Of a stretch of 64,000 nucleotides of DNA, positions 26,483 through 35,300 are shown piece by piece. The stretch is from Paracoccaceae bacterium (GTDB taxonomy: Bacteria > Pseudomonadota > Alphaproteobacteria > Rhodobacterales > Rhodobacteraceae). The position numbers and the translations under genes are program-made. Position 1 is the stretch's first letter. Each line of letters starts with the position of its first letter. The notes below the pieces were generated by a model. The model did no database searches. It had not been told where the DNA came from and was given only the letters and a program-made list of their open reading frames with translations. The stretch covers positions 1 through 64,000 of the forward strand of contig WOUW01000016.1 in NCBI GenBank assembly GCA_009773055.1, given 5' to 3'.

Positions 26483-26855
26483 TTCCCATGGTGATCAATG
26501 ACTTAGGCTGCAATACTCGCAGGTGAGTCACAACTGTCGACCACAACATGCGGCTCGCGGCCCATGCCAGCGCCTCTCGTCACGGCATCTTCCCCTTCCG
26601 CTATCCCGTCCCTGCTGCAAAATGACCGGCAGGCAAGCGTGGTCACCAGAGGTTTCTCGACCTACTCGGGAACCTTGGCATGACTGTCCGTAGGCAAAAC
26701 TTCTCGCCCTCGCCAGACAAAACCCGCACCAGCAGTCTTGTCTCCGGTATCCTCGACAGGATTGGTGCCCCGTCTTTCAACCACCCGCTTCAGTCCAATG
26801 CCGTGCAGAAAGCGTTTCATGTAATGTTAATCCTATTAACAAACGCGAGACCACC
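26483..26855. other. Intergenic region of about 370 bp after tRNA-Tyr
   Basis: I see no gene here. Short frames that cross it have no ribosome binding sites or recognisable content. Near its right end GTTAAT-CCT-ATTAAC (26826-26840) is a perfect 6-bp inverted repeat with a 3-nt spacer, 16 bp before the start of the phosphatase-fold gene, and may be an operator or part of a promoter. Confidence 0.5.
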
Positions 26856-28001
26856 ATGGACCGTCGCCAGTTTGCCCTCTCGACCGTCGGGCTTGCCGCA
26901 AGCCTGGCCCTGCCGCAAGCGGCCCTTGCTCAAGGCCGCGCCTACAGGGGTCCGAATGTCATCCTCGTCCGCTTCGGGGGCGGCGTCAGGCGGGCCGAAA
27001 CGATTGACGAGGCTGCGACCTGGGCACCCTACCTGCGTCACGACCTCGCCCCGCGCGGCACCTTCATCCCCGACCTGCGCATCGACAGGCTGGAGGGCGT
27101 GAACACCTCGCATGCCGAGGGTACGCTGAACATCCTGACTGGACGCTATCTTGCCTATCAAGAACTGCCGGGTGTCGGCGACCAGCTTGAACCGACCGAG
27201 CCCACGCTTTTTGAATACCTCCGCCGCGCCTATGACATCCCCTCGCACCAGGTTCTTCTGGTGAATGGCGAGGACCGACCGCAAGAGGAGTTCTTCACCT
27301 TCGGGGCTGGCGACCATTTCGGGGTCCATTTCCGGTCCGAAATGCTGTCGCTGCACCGCTACAAGCTTTACCGCACCGCAATGCGACTGGCCGAAGGCAA
27401 CCTGCCCGGAGACCAGCTTCGCGCGGTCGAAGCAGAACGCATTGCCCTTCTGACCAAGGACAAGCGAGGTGCGACGCCCGATCCCTCGCCCGAGGTTCAG
27501 GCCTTCTGGGCCCGCTGGCGGCAGGACTTCGGCGACACCGGCCTGAAGAACCCGCGCGGCGACCGGCTTCTGACCGAGCTGTCGGTCCGCGCCATGGCCG
27601 AACTGCAGCCCCGCTTCCTGATGGTGAACTATCAGGACCCCGACTACGTCCACTGGGGCAACCCCAGCCACTATACCCGTGCGATCGCCATCATCGATGA
27701 AGGCCTGCAGCGCCTGGTCTCTGCCGCCGATGCCGATCCCTTCTATCGCGACAACACGATCTTCGTGATCACCCCCGACTGCGGTCGCGACGCAAACCCC
27801 CTGGCCGAAGTGCCGTTCCAACACCATTTCAACTCGCGGTCCGCGCATGAAACCTGGGCGGTGATCTTCGGCCCCGGCATCGGCAAGGGTATCGTAGACC
27901 GACCGGTCGACCAAAGCGCCATCGCCCCCACCATCGCCGCCGCCATGGGCTTTGCTGCCCCCCGCGCCGAAGGCAGCGCCATTGAGGGGGCTTTCCTGTG
28001 A
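26856..28001 (+). CDS. Tat-exported protein of the alkaline phosphatase/sulfatase superfamily, atypical active site
   Basis: This 381-residue protein starts with a twin-arginine signal (DRRQFALSTVGLAASLALPQAALA). The mature part begins PNVILVRFGGGVRRAETI, where the superfamily normally has an Asp metal ligand followed by a Thr/Ser/Cys nucleophile. HAEGTLNILTGRY, RFLMVNYQDPDYVHWGNPSHY, FVITPDCGRDAN and FQHHFNSRSAHETWAVIFGPGI follow, with the Asp/His residues of the second metal site. It is probably a periplasmic hydrolase or a divergent homologue. Its stop overlaps the next gene's GTG start (GTGA). Substrate unknown. Confidence 0.72.
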   Translation: MDRRQFALSTVGLAASLALPQAALAQGRAYRGPNVILVRFGGGVRRAETIDEAATWAPYLRHDLAPRGTFIPDLRIDRLEGVNTSHAEGTLNILTGRYLAYQELPGVGDQLEPTEPTLFEYLRRAYDIPSHQVLLVNGEDRPQEEFFTFGAGDHFGVHFRSEMLSLHRYKLYRTAMRLAEGNLPGDQLRAVEAERIALLTKDKRGATPDPSPEVQAFWARWRQDFGDTGLKNPRGDRLLTELSVRAMAELQPRFLMVNYQDPDYVHWGNPSHYTRAIAIIDEGLQRLVSAADADPFYRDNTIFVITPDCGRDANPLAEVPFQHHFNSRSAHETWAVIFGPGIGKGIVDRPVDQSAIAPTIAAAMGFAAPRAEGSAIEGAFL

Positions 28002-29011
28002 CCGACCAGACTCCTGATTTTTCGCAGAAAAATCGTATCTCCGGGTCCGCTTACCGCGCTGGACGCCTGTCCCGCCTTGGCCGTCTTGCCGTAAATGGCG
28101 TGATTGGCACGCTCCTCTGCACCGGCCCGGTCACCGCAATCCTCGCACTTGGCTGGCTTACACGGCGCCAAGGCCACGTCGCCCGCACCCGCTTTGGGGC
28201 CATCGACGAGGACCCCGGCTGGCTCCTCGGACCCCGCGAAAAGGGCCGCGTCGCCCGTGCGCTTGGTGGCGTAGCTACGAACATCCGAACTGGCCTCATG
28301 GCCCTCGTGGCCCTCATGGCCTGGACACTTCCCTTCACGGTCCTCTGGCTCGGCGCCTGGTGGGCGGGCTGGGAAAACTCGTTCAACAAGGGCTACGAAC
28401 AGGCCTTCGTCGGCCCCGCCACCTTCCTTCTGGGCGCCTTCCTCGCCGCTCTCATCCTGCCCGTCCTGCCCCTGATGCTGGCCCATCTCGCAGCCGAGGA
28501 CCGCCTCTCCGCCGCGTTCGAACTGCGCCGCCTCCGCTCTCTCGTTGCTCAGGCGGGCTGGCGCATTCCGGCGCTGGCCACGCTCACCACCCTCGCCGCC
28601 CTCCCCTTCGCTGCCGCCCGTGGCCTCATCACCACCGCGACCGACTGGGCCCCTTGGGTCGAGGACCTGACCCCCGACCAAGCCGCTGCCCTCCATGGCC
28701 AGATCACTCTCGCCCTTGCCGCCCTCGCGTTCCTCACGACCTGGACGATACGCAGCCTTTCCGCCCGCGCCTATGCCACCGCCGCTTCCCGCGCCGCCGG
28801 TCTGAAGCCCGGCCTCTGGGACGGCACCCATGCGGCCGAGGCCGCCGTGCCGGCCCGCGCAAAGTCCCGCCCGATGACGATCCTCTGGTATGGCGCGGCC
28901 ATGGCGATCACCCTCGGCACCGCCTTCCTGATCCTCGCCGGGCAATTCCTTGACCATGCCTGGTGGCGCTGGCTTTTTCACCCTGCGCTGACCCTGCCCT
29001 GGGCAGGGTAA
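27998..29011 (+). CDS. Multi-spanning membrane protein of unknown function
   Basis: This 337-residue protein has about six hydrophobic segments: LAVNGVIGTLLCTGPVTAILALGWL, LMALVALMAWTLPFTVLWLGAWWAGW, ATFLLGAFLAALILPVLPLMLAHLA, two more around residues 185-250, and ILWYGAAMAITLGTAFLILAGQFL. It may be related to DUF4013-type proteins (uncertain). Translation starts at a GTG inside the stop of the Tat-exported phosphatase-fold gene, so the two are made together and probably act together at the membrane. Confidence 0.65.
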   Translation: MTDQTPDFSQKNRISGSAYRAGRLSRLGRLAVNGVIGTLLCTGPVTAILALGWLTRRQGHVARTRFGAIDEDPGWLLGPREKGRVARALGGVATNIRTGLMALVALMAWTLPFTVLWLGAWWAGWENSFNKGYEQAFVGPATFLLGAFLAALILPVLPLMLAHLAAEDRLSAAFELRRLRSLVAQAGWRIPALATLTTLAALPFAAARGLITTATDWAPWVEDLTPDQAAALHGQITLALAALAFLTTWTIRSLSARAYATAASRAAGLKPGLWDGTHAAEAAVPARAKSRPMTILWYGAAMAITLGTAFLILAGQFLDHAWWRWLFHPALTLPWAG

Positions 29012-29093
29012 CCGCCCTACCCCGAATCCGCTTGGTCCTGCGCCCGGGCCGGGACTATCCTGCCGACGGACCCCCGCAGCGCAGGACGCAACT

Positions 29094-29432
29094 ATGCCCT
29101 TCCCCGATTTCATCACCAACTTTCCCGGCATTGCAGTCCCCTTTCCCGACGACGTCCTGCAGACAGCTGCCGTCCGGTCCGATGACGCGCTCGTGGTCTT
29201 CTTCACCTTCCTCAAGGACATGACGCTGCCGATGCATTCCCATGGCGCGCAATGGGGCTCGGTGATCGAAGGCGAGATCGTCTTCACCATCGGAGGCGAC
29301 ACCCGCACCTACGGCCCGGGACACAGCTACATGATCCCGGCCGGGGTCGAACACGGGGCCGAAATCAGGGCCGGAACCCGGGTAATCGACGTATTCCAGG
29401 AAGCCGACCGCTACCGGCTGAAACCGCGCTAG
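29094..29432 (+). CDS. Small cupin-domain protein
   Basis: This 112-residue single beta-barrel protein has MTLPMHSHGAQWGSVIEGEIVFTIGGDTRTYGPGHSYMIPAGVEHGAEI, where His-x-His, Glu and the later His of the two cupin motifs can bind a metal. It could be a sensor or a small-molecule enzyme; length and motifs do not decide. It is 80 bp after the membrane protein gene and on the same strand as the DDAH-family gene. Confidence 0.85.
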   Translation: MPFPDFITNFPGIAVPFPDDVLQTAAVRSDDALVVFFTFLKDMTLPMHSHGAQWGSVIEGEIVFTIGGDTRTYGPGHSYMIPAGVEHGAEIRAGTRVIDVFQEADRYRLKPR

Positions 29433-29511
29433 CCACCGGCGCGCCTGTCAGGTCCGGCTTGCGAAGGGCCGTACGGGATGCCACACAAGCGGCACCCCGA
29501 AAGTGCAGGCC

Positions 29512-30303
29512 ATGTCCCGTTCCACCCATTTCAGCACGGCGATCACCCGTCGCCCGTCTGCCTCGATCACCTCAGGCCTGCGCGCGGTCGATACCGGCAC
29601 GCCCGACCTTGCCCTTATGCAGGCGGATCACGACGCCTACATCGCCACGCTGAAGGCGACCGGCGCGACCGTTGTCGAACTTCCGCCGCTCGAAGCCTTC
29701 CCCGACTCGGTCTTTGTCGAAGATACCGCGCTTTGCCTGGCCGACGGCGCCGTCATCATGCGCCCCGGCGCACCCTCGCGCCTGGGCGAGGCGGCCGAAA
29801 TGGCCCCGCACCTGCGCGCGCTTTACACCTGGGTTGTGGAAATTTCCGGCAAGAACAGCTTCATCGAAGGCGGCGACATTCTGGTCACCGAGACCGAGAT
29901 TCTCGTTGGTCGGTCCGCCCGCACCAATGCCGAAGGCATCGCCGAGCTGAAGCACCTTGTCGCCCCCTGGGGCCACAAGGTCCGCGAGGTCCTGACACCC
30001 CCCGGCGTCCTTCACTTCAAGACCGATTGTTCACTGCTTGATGCCGAAACCATCCTCTCCACCAAACGCCTTTCGGCCTCTGGCTGCTTCGTGGGCTACA
30101 CGGTCATCGACGTCCCCGACGGCGAAGAAGCCGCCGCCAACACGATCCGGTTCAACGACCTTGTCTTGATGCCCGCAGGCTTCCCCAAGACCCGCGACAC
30201 CCTTGCCACGGCAGGCTTCCAGGTCCGCGAGATCGGCAATTCCGAATGCTCGAAACTCGACGGCGGGATGTCTTGCCTGTCGCTCCGCTTCACCCCGTCA
30301 TGA
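29512..30303 (+). CDS. Dimethylarginine dimethylaminohydrolase family amidinotransferase
   Basis: This 263-residue hydrolase of the guanidino-modifying superfamily would convert methylated arginines (or arginine itself) to citrulline. FPDSVFVEDTALCL and NSFIEGGDILVTETEILVG bind the substrate, VLHFKTDCSLL carries the catalytic His, and GGMSCLSLRF the nucleophile Cys close to the C-terminus. The ATG at 29512 is preferred over a GTG three codons earlier. Its stop overlaps the start of the following gene (ATGA). Confidence 0.9.
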   Translation: MSRSTHFSTAITRRPSASITSGLRAVDTGTPDLALMQADHDAYIATLKATGATVVELPPLEAFPDSVFVEDTALCLADGAVIMRPGAPSRLGEAAEMAPHLRALYTWVVEISGKNSFIEGGDILVTETEILVGRSARTNAEGIAELKHLVAPWGHKVREVLTPPGVLHFKTDCSLLDAETILSTKRLSASGCFVGYTVIDVPDGEEAAANTIRFNDLVLMPAGFPKTRDTLATAGFQVREIGNSECSKLDGGMSCLSLRFTPS

Positions 30304-31234
30304 CCTTCAACATCCTCGCCATCGGACAGTCTGGCCGCCTTGAACACGAGGCGATCCTTCTCGCCGCCTCGCTGCGCCTTGCCGACCCCGATTTCCCCGG
30401 CACCCTTTTCATCGCCGAGCCGCAACCGGGGCCGAAGTGGCACGAAGACCCAAGGATGACGGACCGCACCCGCAAGACGCTCACCAACCTCGGCGCGCAG
30501 ATCCTGCCGTTCGAGACGCGCGTCTTCGGGTCCGACTACCCGCATGGCAACAAGATCGAGGCTCTGGCAGCCCTCCCCGACGCACCGTTCCTGTTTCTCG
30601 ACACCGATACGCTGGTCACCGGCCCCCTGTCGCAAGTCCCCTTCGACTTCTCCCGACCTTCGGCGTCGTTCCGGCGCGAAAACACCTGGCCCAAGTTAGA
30701 GCTTTACGGCCCGACCCTGCACGAAACCTGGGCCGCGCTCTACCGCCGCTTCGACCTCGATTTCGAAAGCAGCTGGGACACCCGCCACCCAGACGATTAC
30801 TGGCAGCGCTACCTCTATTTCAACGCGGGCTGGTTCTTTCACGAAAGCCCCCGCGCCTTCGGCAATCGCTTTCTCGCCTGGGCCAAGGACATACGCGCCA
30901 ATCCGCCCGACGAACTCGTCTGTCAGGAACTTTATCCCTGGCTTGACCAGATCACCCTGCCCCTCGTGATCCATTCCTTCGGCGGCGGGCGGCCCGGCCC
31001 GGACCTTGCGGCACTCGATGGCACGGCGACCTGCCAAGCGACCGCTCGGTCGAGGTGCTGGAAACGCTGGCCGACGACCTTCGCCCCAGCTTGCGCCATT
31101 GGGGGGCCTTCAAGCGGATGGTCATTCAGGGCGAGGGCGCTAAGGCCCGCGCCCTGTTCGACCGCGACAACCTGCCGCGCCGCGAACAGATGATCCGCAA
31201 CACGCTGAAACGCGAGGGCTTGTGGGTGCGCTAG
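30300..31234 (+). pseudogene. Glycosyltransferase-like protein, frameshifted near 31030
   Basis: The first frame (to about 31035) encodes TFNILAIGQSGRLEHEAILLAASL, PFLFLDTDTLVTGPL with a D-x-D donor motif, and VIHSFGGGRPGPDLAALDGTATC. The sequence after the junction continues in another frame as LPSDRSVEVLETLADDL, then GAFKRMVIQGEGAKARALFDR, to a stop at 31232-31234. The total of 935 bp is 2 modulo 3, so at least one base, and more probably a short stretch, is missing. The unshifted frame instead runs to 31193 with unrelated sequence. It overlaps the DDAH-family gene by 4 bases. Confidence 0.75.
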
Positions 31235-31237
31235 GCT

Positions 31238-31813
31238 TCAGCTTTCCTTAAACCCCAGACCCGCTTCCAGCCGCTCCCAGCTTTCGTCCATCGGATAGGC
31301 ATCCGACAGATAGGGCACCGAGAAATGCCCATACCACAGCGACAGCGCCCCTTCGGCCTCTTCTTCGCTCACTCCGCTGATGGCCGCAAGATACAGCGAC
31401 ACGGCCAGCCCGGTCCGGTCCGAGCCTTGCTTGCAATGCACCAACAGCGGCTTCGGCATGGCGCGCATCACCGCGATCAGCCGGGCGGCATCTTCCGCGC
31501 CAACCTCTTGCGACGCGCTCATCGGGAAATCGACAAGCGTCAGGCCAAGGGCTTTGGTCGCGGCAAGTTCCTCATCATACCAGGGTTCGCCCGGCGCAGC
31601 GCCGCGCAGGTTCAGCACACTGCGGATCCCGAAGCGGGACCGATAGTCCCGAAGATCAGCGTCCGAGATCTGGGCCGACCGGTAAAGCTCGTTGGCAAGC
31701 ACCAAGTGAAAGTTACCGCTGTAGTGCAGAACGGCCAGATAACCGACCAGCGCACCCACCCCGGCACCCACGGACAGCGCGACTTTGCCAATGATCCGTC
31801 TTGCCCACGCCAT
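31238..31813 (-). CDS. Membrane-anchored dual-specificity protein phosphatase
   Basis: This 191-residue phosphatase has an N-terminal helix (VALSVGAGVGALVGYLAVLHY) that anchors it, with the catalytic domain outside. LLVHCKQGSDRTG is the Cys-x5-Arg signature loop, and the general-acid region is in LTLVDFPMSA. RSAQISDADLRDYRSRFGIRSVLNLRG is the usual start of the tyrosine/dual-specificity fold. AGAGGAA precedes the ATG at 31813. It is convergent with the broken glycosyltransferase gene, 3 bp away. Confidence 0.9.
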   Translation of the reverse strand: MAWARRIIGKVALSVGAGVGALVGYLAVLHYSGNFHLVLANELYRSAQISDADLRDYRSRFGIRSVLNLRGAAPGEPWYDEELAATKALGLTLVDFPMSASQEVGAEDAARLIAVMRAMPKPLLVHCKQGSDRTGLAVSLYLAAISGVSEEEAEGALSLWYGHFSVPYLSDAYPMDESWERLEAGLGFKES

Positions 31814-31896
31814 CGGAATTCCTCTGCCACTGCCCGCATCTGAGGCATTACAGGCCCGAACGCAATAAGCGCCGGTAGCATCCGGCGCCGGAACGC

Positions 31897-32496
31897 CTAG
31901 ACTTCCATCGTCACGACAGGCCACAAGGACAGCACCAGAAGCCCTGCCATTGTCAGGTTGAACGCGCGCAAGCGGCCCGGACCCTCCAGCCAGCGCCGCA
32001 CAGCCTGCCCCATGCCCGCCCAGACCGATACCGACGGCAGGTTCACGCAGGCAAAGACCCCTGCCACCACCGCATAGGCCCATGTCGAAGGCTCGGTCAC
32101 ATAGGCCGACACCGCGCCCAGCGCCATCGCCCAGGCTTTCGGGTTCACCCACTGGAACGCCGCCGCCTGCAGGAACGTCATCGGCGACGCTTTGGCCCGC
32201 CCTTCGCCCGGTGCGCCCGCTTGCGCGATCTTCCAGGCCAGCCAGAGCATATAGGCCACCGAGGCCACCTTCAGCGCCACCAGCGCAGGCGGCCAGGCCT
32301 TGAAGACGCCCGCAAGCCCCATCCCGACCAGAAACACCATCAGCGCATGCCCGATGCTGATCCCCAGCATATGCGGCAGCGTCCGGCGAAAGCCGAAGTT
32401 CACGCCGCTGGCCAGCAGCATCATGTTGTTCGGCCCCGGCGTGACCGAGGTGACGAAGGCAAAGCCCAGCAGGGCAATCAAGAGTTCATGCGACAT
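31897..32496 (-). CDS. LysE family exporter
   Basis: This 199-residue inner-membrane protein has six hydrophobic segments and the family start HELLIALLGFAFVTSVTPGPNNMMLLASGVNFGFRRTLPHMLGISIGH. It probably exports an amino acid or related compound. Homologues (RhtB-like) carry homoserine, threonine or lysine; the substrate here is unknown. The ATG at 32496 fits the family. It is divergent from an Lrp/AsnC regulator 73 bp away, the usual control arrangement for such exporters. Confidence 0.92.
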   Translation of the reverse strand: MSHELLIALLGFAFVTSVTPGPNNMMLLASGVNFGFRRTLPHMLGISIGHALMVFLVGMGLAGVFKAWPPALVALKVASVAYMLWLAWKIAQAGAPGEGRAKASPMTFLQAAAFQWVNPKAWAMALGAVSAYVTEPSTWAYAVVAGVFACVNLPSVSVWAGMGQAVRRWLEGPGRLRAFNLTMAGLLVLSLWPVVTMEV

Positions 32497-32569
32497 ACAC
32501 GCAATCCTGCGCTGCTTTCCGCGATGAAGGATTGCAAATGCGTCGTCAACCAGACTACTCTTGCAACAA
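32497..32569. promoter_or_regulatory. Shared control region of the LysE exporter and AsnC regulator
   Basis: This 73-bp divergent intergenic region contains GATTGCAAAT and, further on, CTTGCAACA with a shared TTGCAA core 34 bp apart. Lrp/AsnC proteins typically bind imperfect repeats in such regions and control both genes. The repeats are seen; binding is inferred. Confidence 0.45.
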
Positions 32570-33022
32570 ATGAACGACCTTGATGAAATAGACCACCGGA
32601 TATTGCGCGAACTTTCCCGCGACGCCCGCCAGTCGAATCTGGCACTTGCCGACCGCGTCGGCCTGTCGCCCTCGGCCTGCCTGCGCCGGGTGCAGGCGCT
32701 TGAACGCGATGGCGTCATCCGCTCCTACCGCGCTGTTCTCGATCCCGAAAAGCTGGGCATCGGCTTTGTCGCCTACGTCACCGTCGGCCTCGGCACCCAT
32801 ACCAAAGCCGCGCAAGAGGCGTTCGAGCGTGCCGTCGCCCGTGCCCCCGCGGTCCGCGAATGCCACAACATCACCGGCACCGTGGAATACCTTCTGCGGA
32901 TCGAGACCCCCGACCTTGCGGCCTACAAGCACTGGCACACCGACGTCCTTGGCACCCTGCCCCAGGTCCGCGCCATCACCACTTATGTCGTGATGGGCAG
33001 CCCCAAGGACGACCGCGCTTGA
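32570..33022 (+). CDS. Lrp/AsnC family transcriptional regulator
   Basis: This 150-residue regulator has an N-terminal helix-turn-helix (LDEIDHRILRELSRDARQSNLALADRVGLSPSACLRRVQALERDGVI) and a C-terminal RAM/AsnC ligand domain (ECHNITGTVEYLLRIETPDLAAYKHWHTDVLGTLPQV). It probably senses an amino acid and controls the divergent LysE exporter. The ATG at 32570 was chosen over a TTG three codons earlier. Confidence 0.93.
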   Translation: MNDLDEIDHRILRELSRDARQSNLALADRVGLSPSACLRRVQALERDGVIRSYRAVLDPEKLGIGFVAYVTVGLGTHTKAAQEAFERAVARAPAVRECHNITGTVEYLLRIETPDLAAYKHWHTDVLGTLPQVRAITTYVVMGSPKDDRA

Positions 33023-33065
33023 CCCCGCAGCAATTCCCGCCACGCTGGTCCGAAAGGGGACCCCG

Positions 33066-33479
33066 ATGACTCACTGCTTCACCACCGACCGGCCCCTGCG
33101 CTTTGGCGACTGCGATTTTTCCGGCACCGCCTATTACCCGGCCTACCTCAACCTCCTGAACGGCGTGGTCGAGGAGTTCTGGACCTGGCTTGGCTGGTCC
33201 TGGCACAAGGTCATCCCGTCTGAAGGCTGGGGCACTCCCACCGTGCATCTGTCCTGCGACTTCAAGAAGGCCTCGCTGATGGGCGATCTGCTGACCTTCC
33301 GGCTTTCGGTCCTCAAGGTCGGCCGCTCCTCGCTCCGCCTCGGCCACACCATCCACTGCGGCGACGAACAGCGCTGGTCCGCCGAACAGGTCCTCGCCGC
33401 AAGCCATCTTGCAACCCGAACCGCGATCCCTTGGCCGCCCGAGGTTCGCACCCGCCTTGAAAGCCTGCTCGCAACCTAG
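33066..33479 (+). CDS. Acyl-CoA thioesterase, 4-hydroxybenzoyl-CoA thioesterase family
   Basis: This 137-residue single hot-dog domain protein starts PLRFGDCDFSGTAYYPAYLNLLNGVVEEFW, where the Asp after RFGDC corresponds to the catalytic Asp of YbgC/4HBT enzymes. The protein would hydrolyse an acyl- or aroyl-CoA. The substrate cannot be told. An AAAGGGGA ribosome binding site stands before the ATG. It follows the AsnC regulator by 43 bp. Confidence 0.88.
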   Translation: MTHCFTTDRPLRFGDCDFSGTAYYPAYLNLLNGVVEEFWTWLGWSWHKVIPSEGWGTPTVHLSCDFKKASLMGDLLTFRLSVLKVGRSSLRLGHTIHCGDEQRWSAEQVLAASHLATRTAIPWPPEVRTRLESLLAT

Positions 33480-35189
33480 GACGCCGCCTGCACCGTGTGC
33501 TCGGCATTGCCGATGATCAGGCTCTTGCCCGAATAGATGTCCCCCGTCATCTGCAGGGCAAACCGCTCGGCATCGCGCCGGATCACCCCTTCCGAGATCG
33601 CACCGATCTCGTCGGGGTCCACGCCCAGCGCCTCCAGCACCTCGCCGCCCAGTGCCAGGGCCGAATGGAAGACCTCGCGCATCTGGTGGTCGACGCCCTC
33701 GCGGATCAGCTCAAGCGCATGCGCCCGGTCCCAGGCCCGCGCCAGCACCACGGCATTCGGGAACTCGTGCCGCACCAGCTTGGCGATCTTCGTCGTGATG
33801 TCCTTCTTGTCCGTGGCAATCAGGATCGCCCGCGCCGTATCGGCCCCTGCCGCCTTCAGGATATCCAGCCGCGTCCCGTCGCCGAACCAGACCTTGAAGC
33901 CGAAGGTCTCGGCGGCGCGGATCATCTCGGCATCGTCGTCGATGATGTTGATCGGCACCCGCCGCGCCAGCAGCGGTTGACAGGCGATCTGGCCAAAGCG
34001 TCCGAAGCCGACGATCAGCACCTGCCCCGACAGACCCTCCGGCACCTCCAGACCGTCCAGCGACACTTTCGCCGCCGGTTTGAACCGGTCATGCAGGATC
34101 ACCATTACCGGGGTCAGCGCCATCGACACGATCACGATTGCATTCAGAATCGCGGTATTCTCGGCATCCAGAAGCCCCACCGCAAAAGCCGCGGAATACA
34201 GCACAAAGGCGAACTCCCCGCCCTGCGCCATCAGCACCGTCCGCTCCAGCGCCTCTGGGTGATCCGCCTTGTTGACCCGCGCGACGCCGTAGATGATCGC
34301 CGCCTTCAGCACCATCAGCGACAGCACGCTGACAGCGACCAGCCGCCAGTTGTCCGCGATCACCGACAGGTCCAGCGCCATGCCCACGGCCAGAAAGAAC
34401 AGCCCCAGAAGGATGCCGCGAAATGGTTCCACATCCGCCTCAAGCTGGTGCCGAAAGCTCGATTCGGACAGCAGCACCCCCGCCAGAAACGCCCCCATCG
34501 CCGCCGAAAGCCCGCCAAGCTGCATCCACAAGGCACTGCCAAGCACGACCAGCAGTGCCGCCGCCGTCATCACCTCGCGCGCCCGCGACGCGGCCAGCAG
34601 CCGGAACATCGGGTTCAAGAGATAGATCCCGGCCACCACCAGCGCCGCAATCGCGCCAAGTCCGATCCCGACGCCCAGCAGCCGGTCCATCAGCGTCACG
34701 TCCTCGCCCCCGGGCGCCAGAAACGCAACCAGCGCCAGCAAAGGCACGATAGCGAGGTCCTCCAGCAAAAGGATCGACACGATCCGCTGACCTTTGGGCG
34801 CCGAAATATCCCCCCGCTCCTGCCGCAATCAGCGATCCCGCATAGGGATAGCCCAACGCCACGCCGACCAGCCCCAGCACGGCCACGCACAGCGCGACCT
34901 GCAACAGCCCCAGCCCCAGAATATCCCGTCGCATCGCCCACAGCTTCGACGGCTCCATCTCCAGCCCGATGATGAACAGGAACATGACGACGCCCAGTTC
35001 GGCGACATGCAGGATCGCCATCGGGTCCGAGAACAGCCCAAACCCGAACGGCCCGATGGCCAGCCCGGCGGCGAGGTATCCCAGCACCGACCCGAGTCCG
35101 ATCCGCTTGAACACCGGCACCGCGACAACTGCGGCCCCCAGAAGGGTCACCACCGAAACCAGATCAACGCCTGCGGATTCCGTTGCCAT
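33476..35189 (-). pseudogene. KefB/YbaL-type cation:proton antiporter with TrkA-N domain, frameshifted near 34820
   Basis: The N-terminal part (35189 to about 34822) encodes membrane segments from [38 protein letters not shown] to [15 protein letters not shown]. The rest, in another frame, starts [31 protein letters not shown] and continues through further helices and a TrkA-N domain (VLIVGFGRFGQIACQPLLARRVPINIIDDD). The total of 1714 bp is 1 modulo 3. The helix normally between these pieces (roughly a dozen residues) is missing. It would have been a glutathione-independent or KefB-like monovalent cation antiporter. Either it is inactivated or there is an assembly error. Confidence 0.8.
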
Positions 35190-35300
35190 GCCGTGCTCCT
35201 TTGCCGAAGGGCCAGATTTGGCTGGCTAGCACAGAAGCGCAACAGGATTCCCACCGTAGGGTGCGCTACAGCGCACCGCGCGCTCGATGATTGAGCAACC

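Noticed and set aside
26680-26855. Small plus-strand ORF starting at 26680
   Set aside because: It runs out of frame into the phosphatase-fold gene, lacks a ribosome binding site and has no recognisable content.
27743-29308. Long minus-strand frame opposite the membrane protein and cupin genes
   Set aside because: Low-complexity Gly/Glu/Arg-rich translation with no motifs. The opposite strand carries clear genes with coupled starts.
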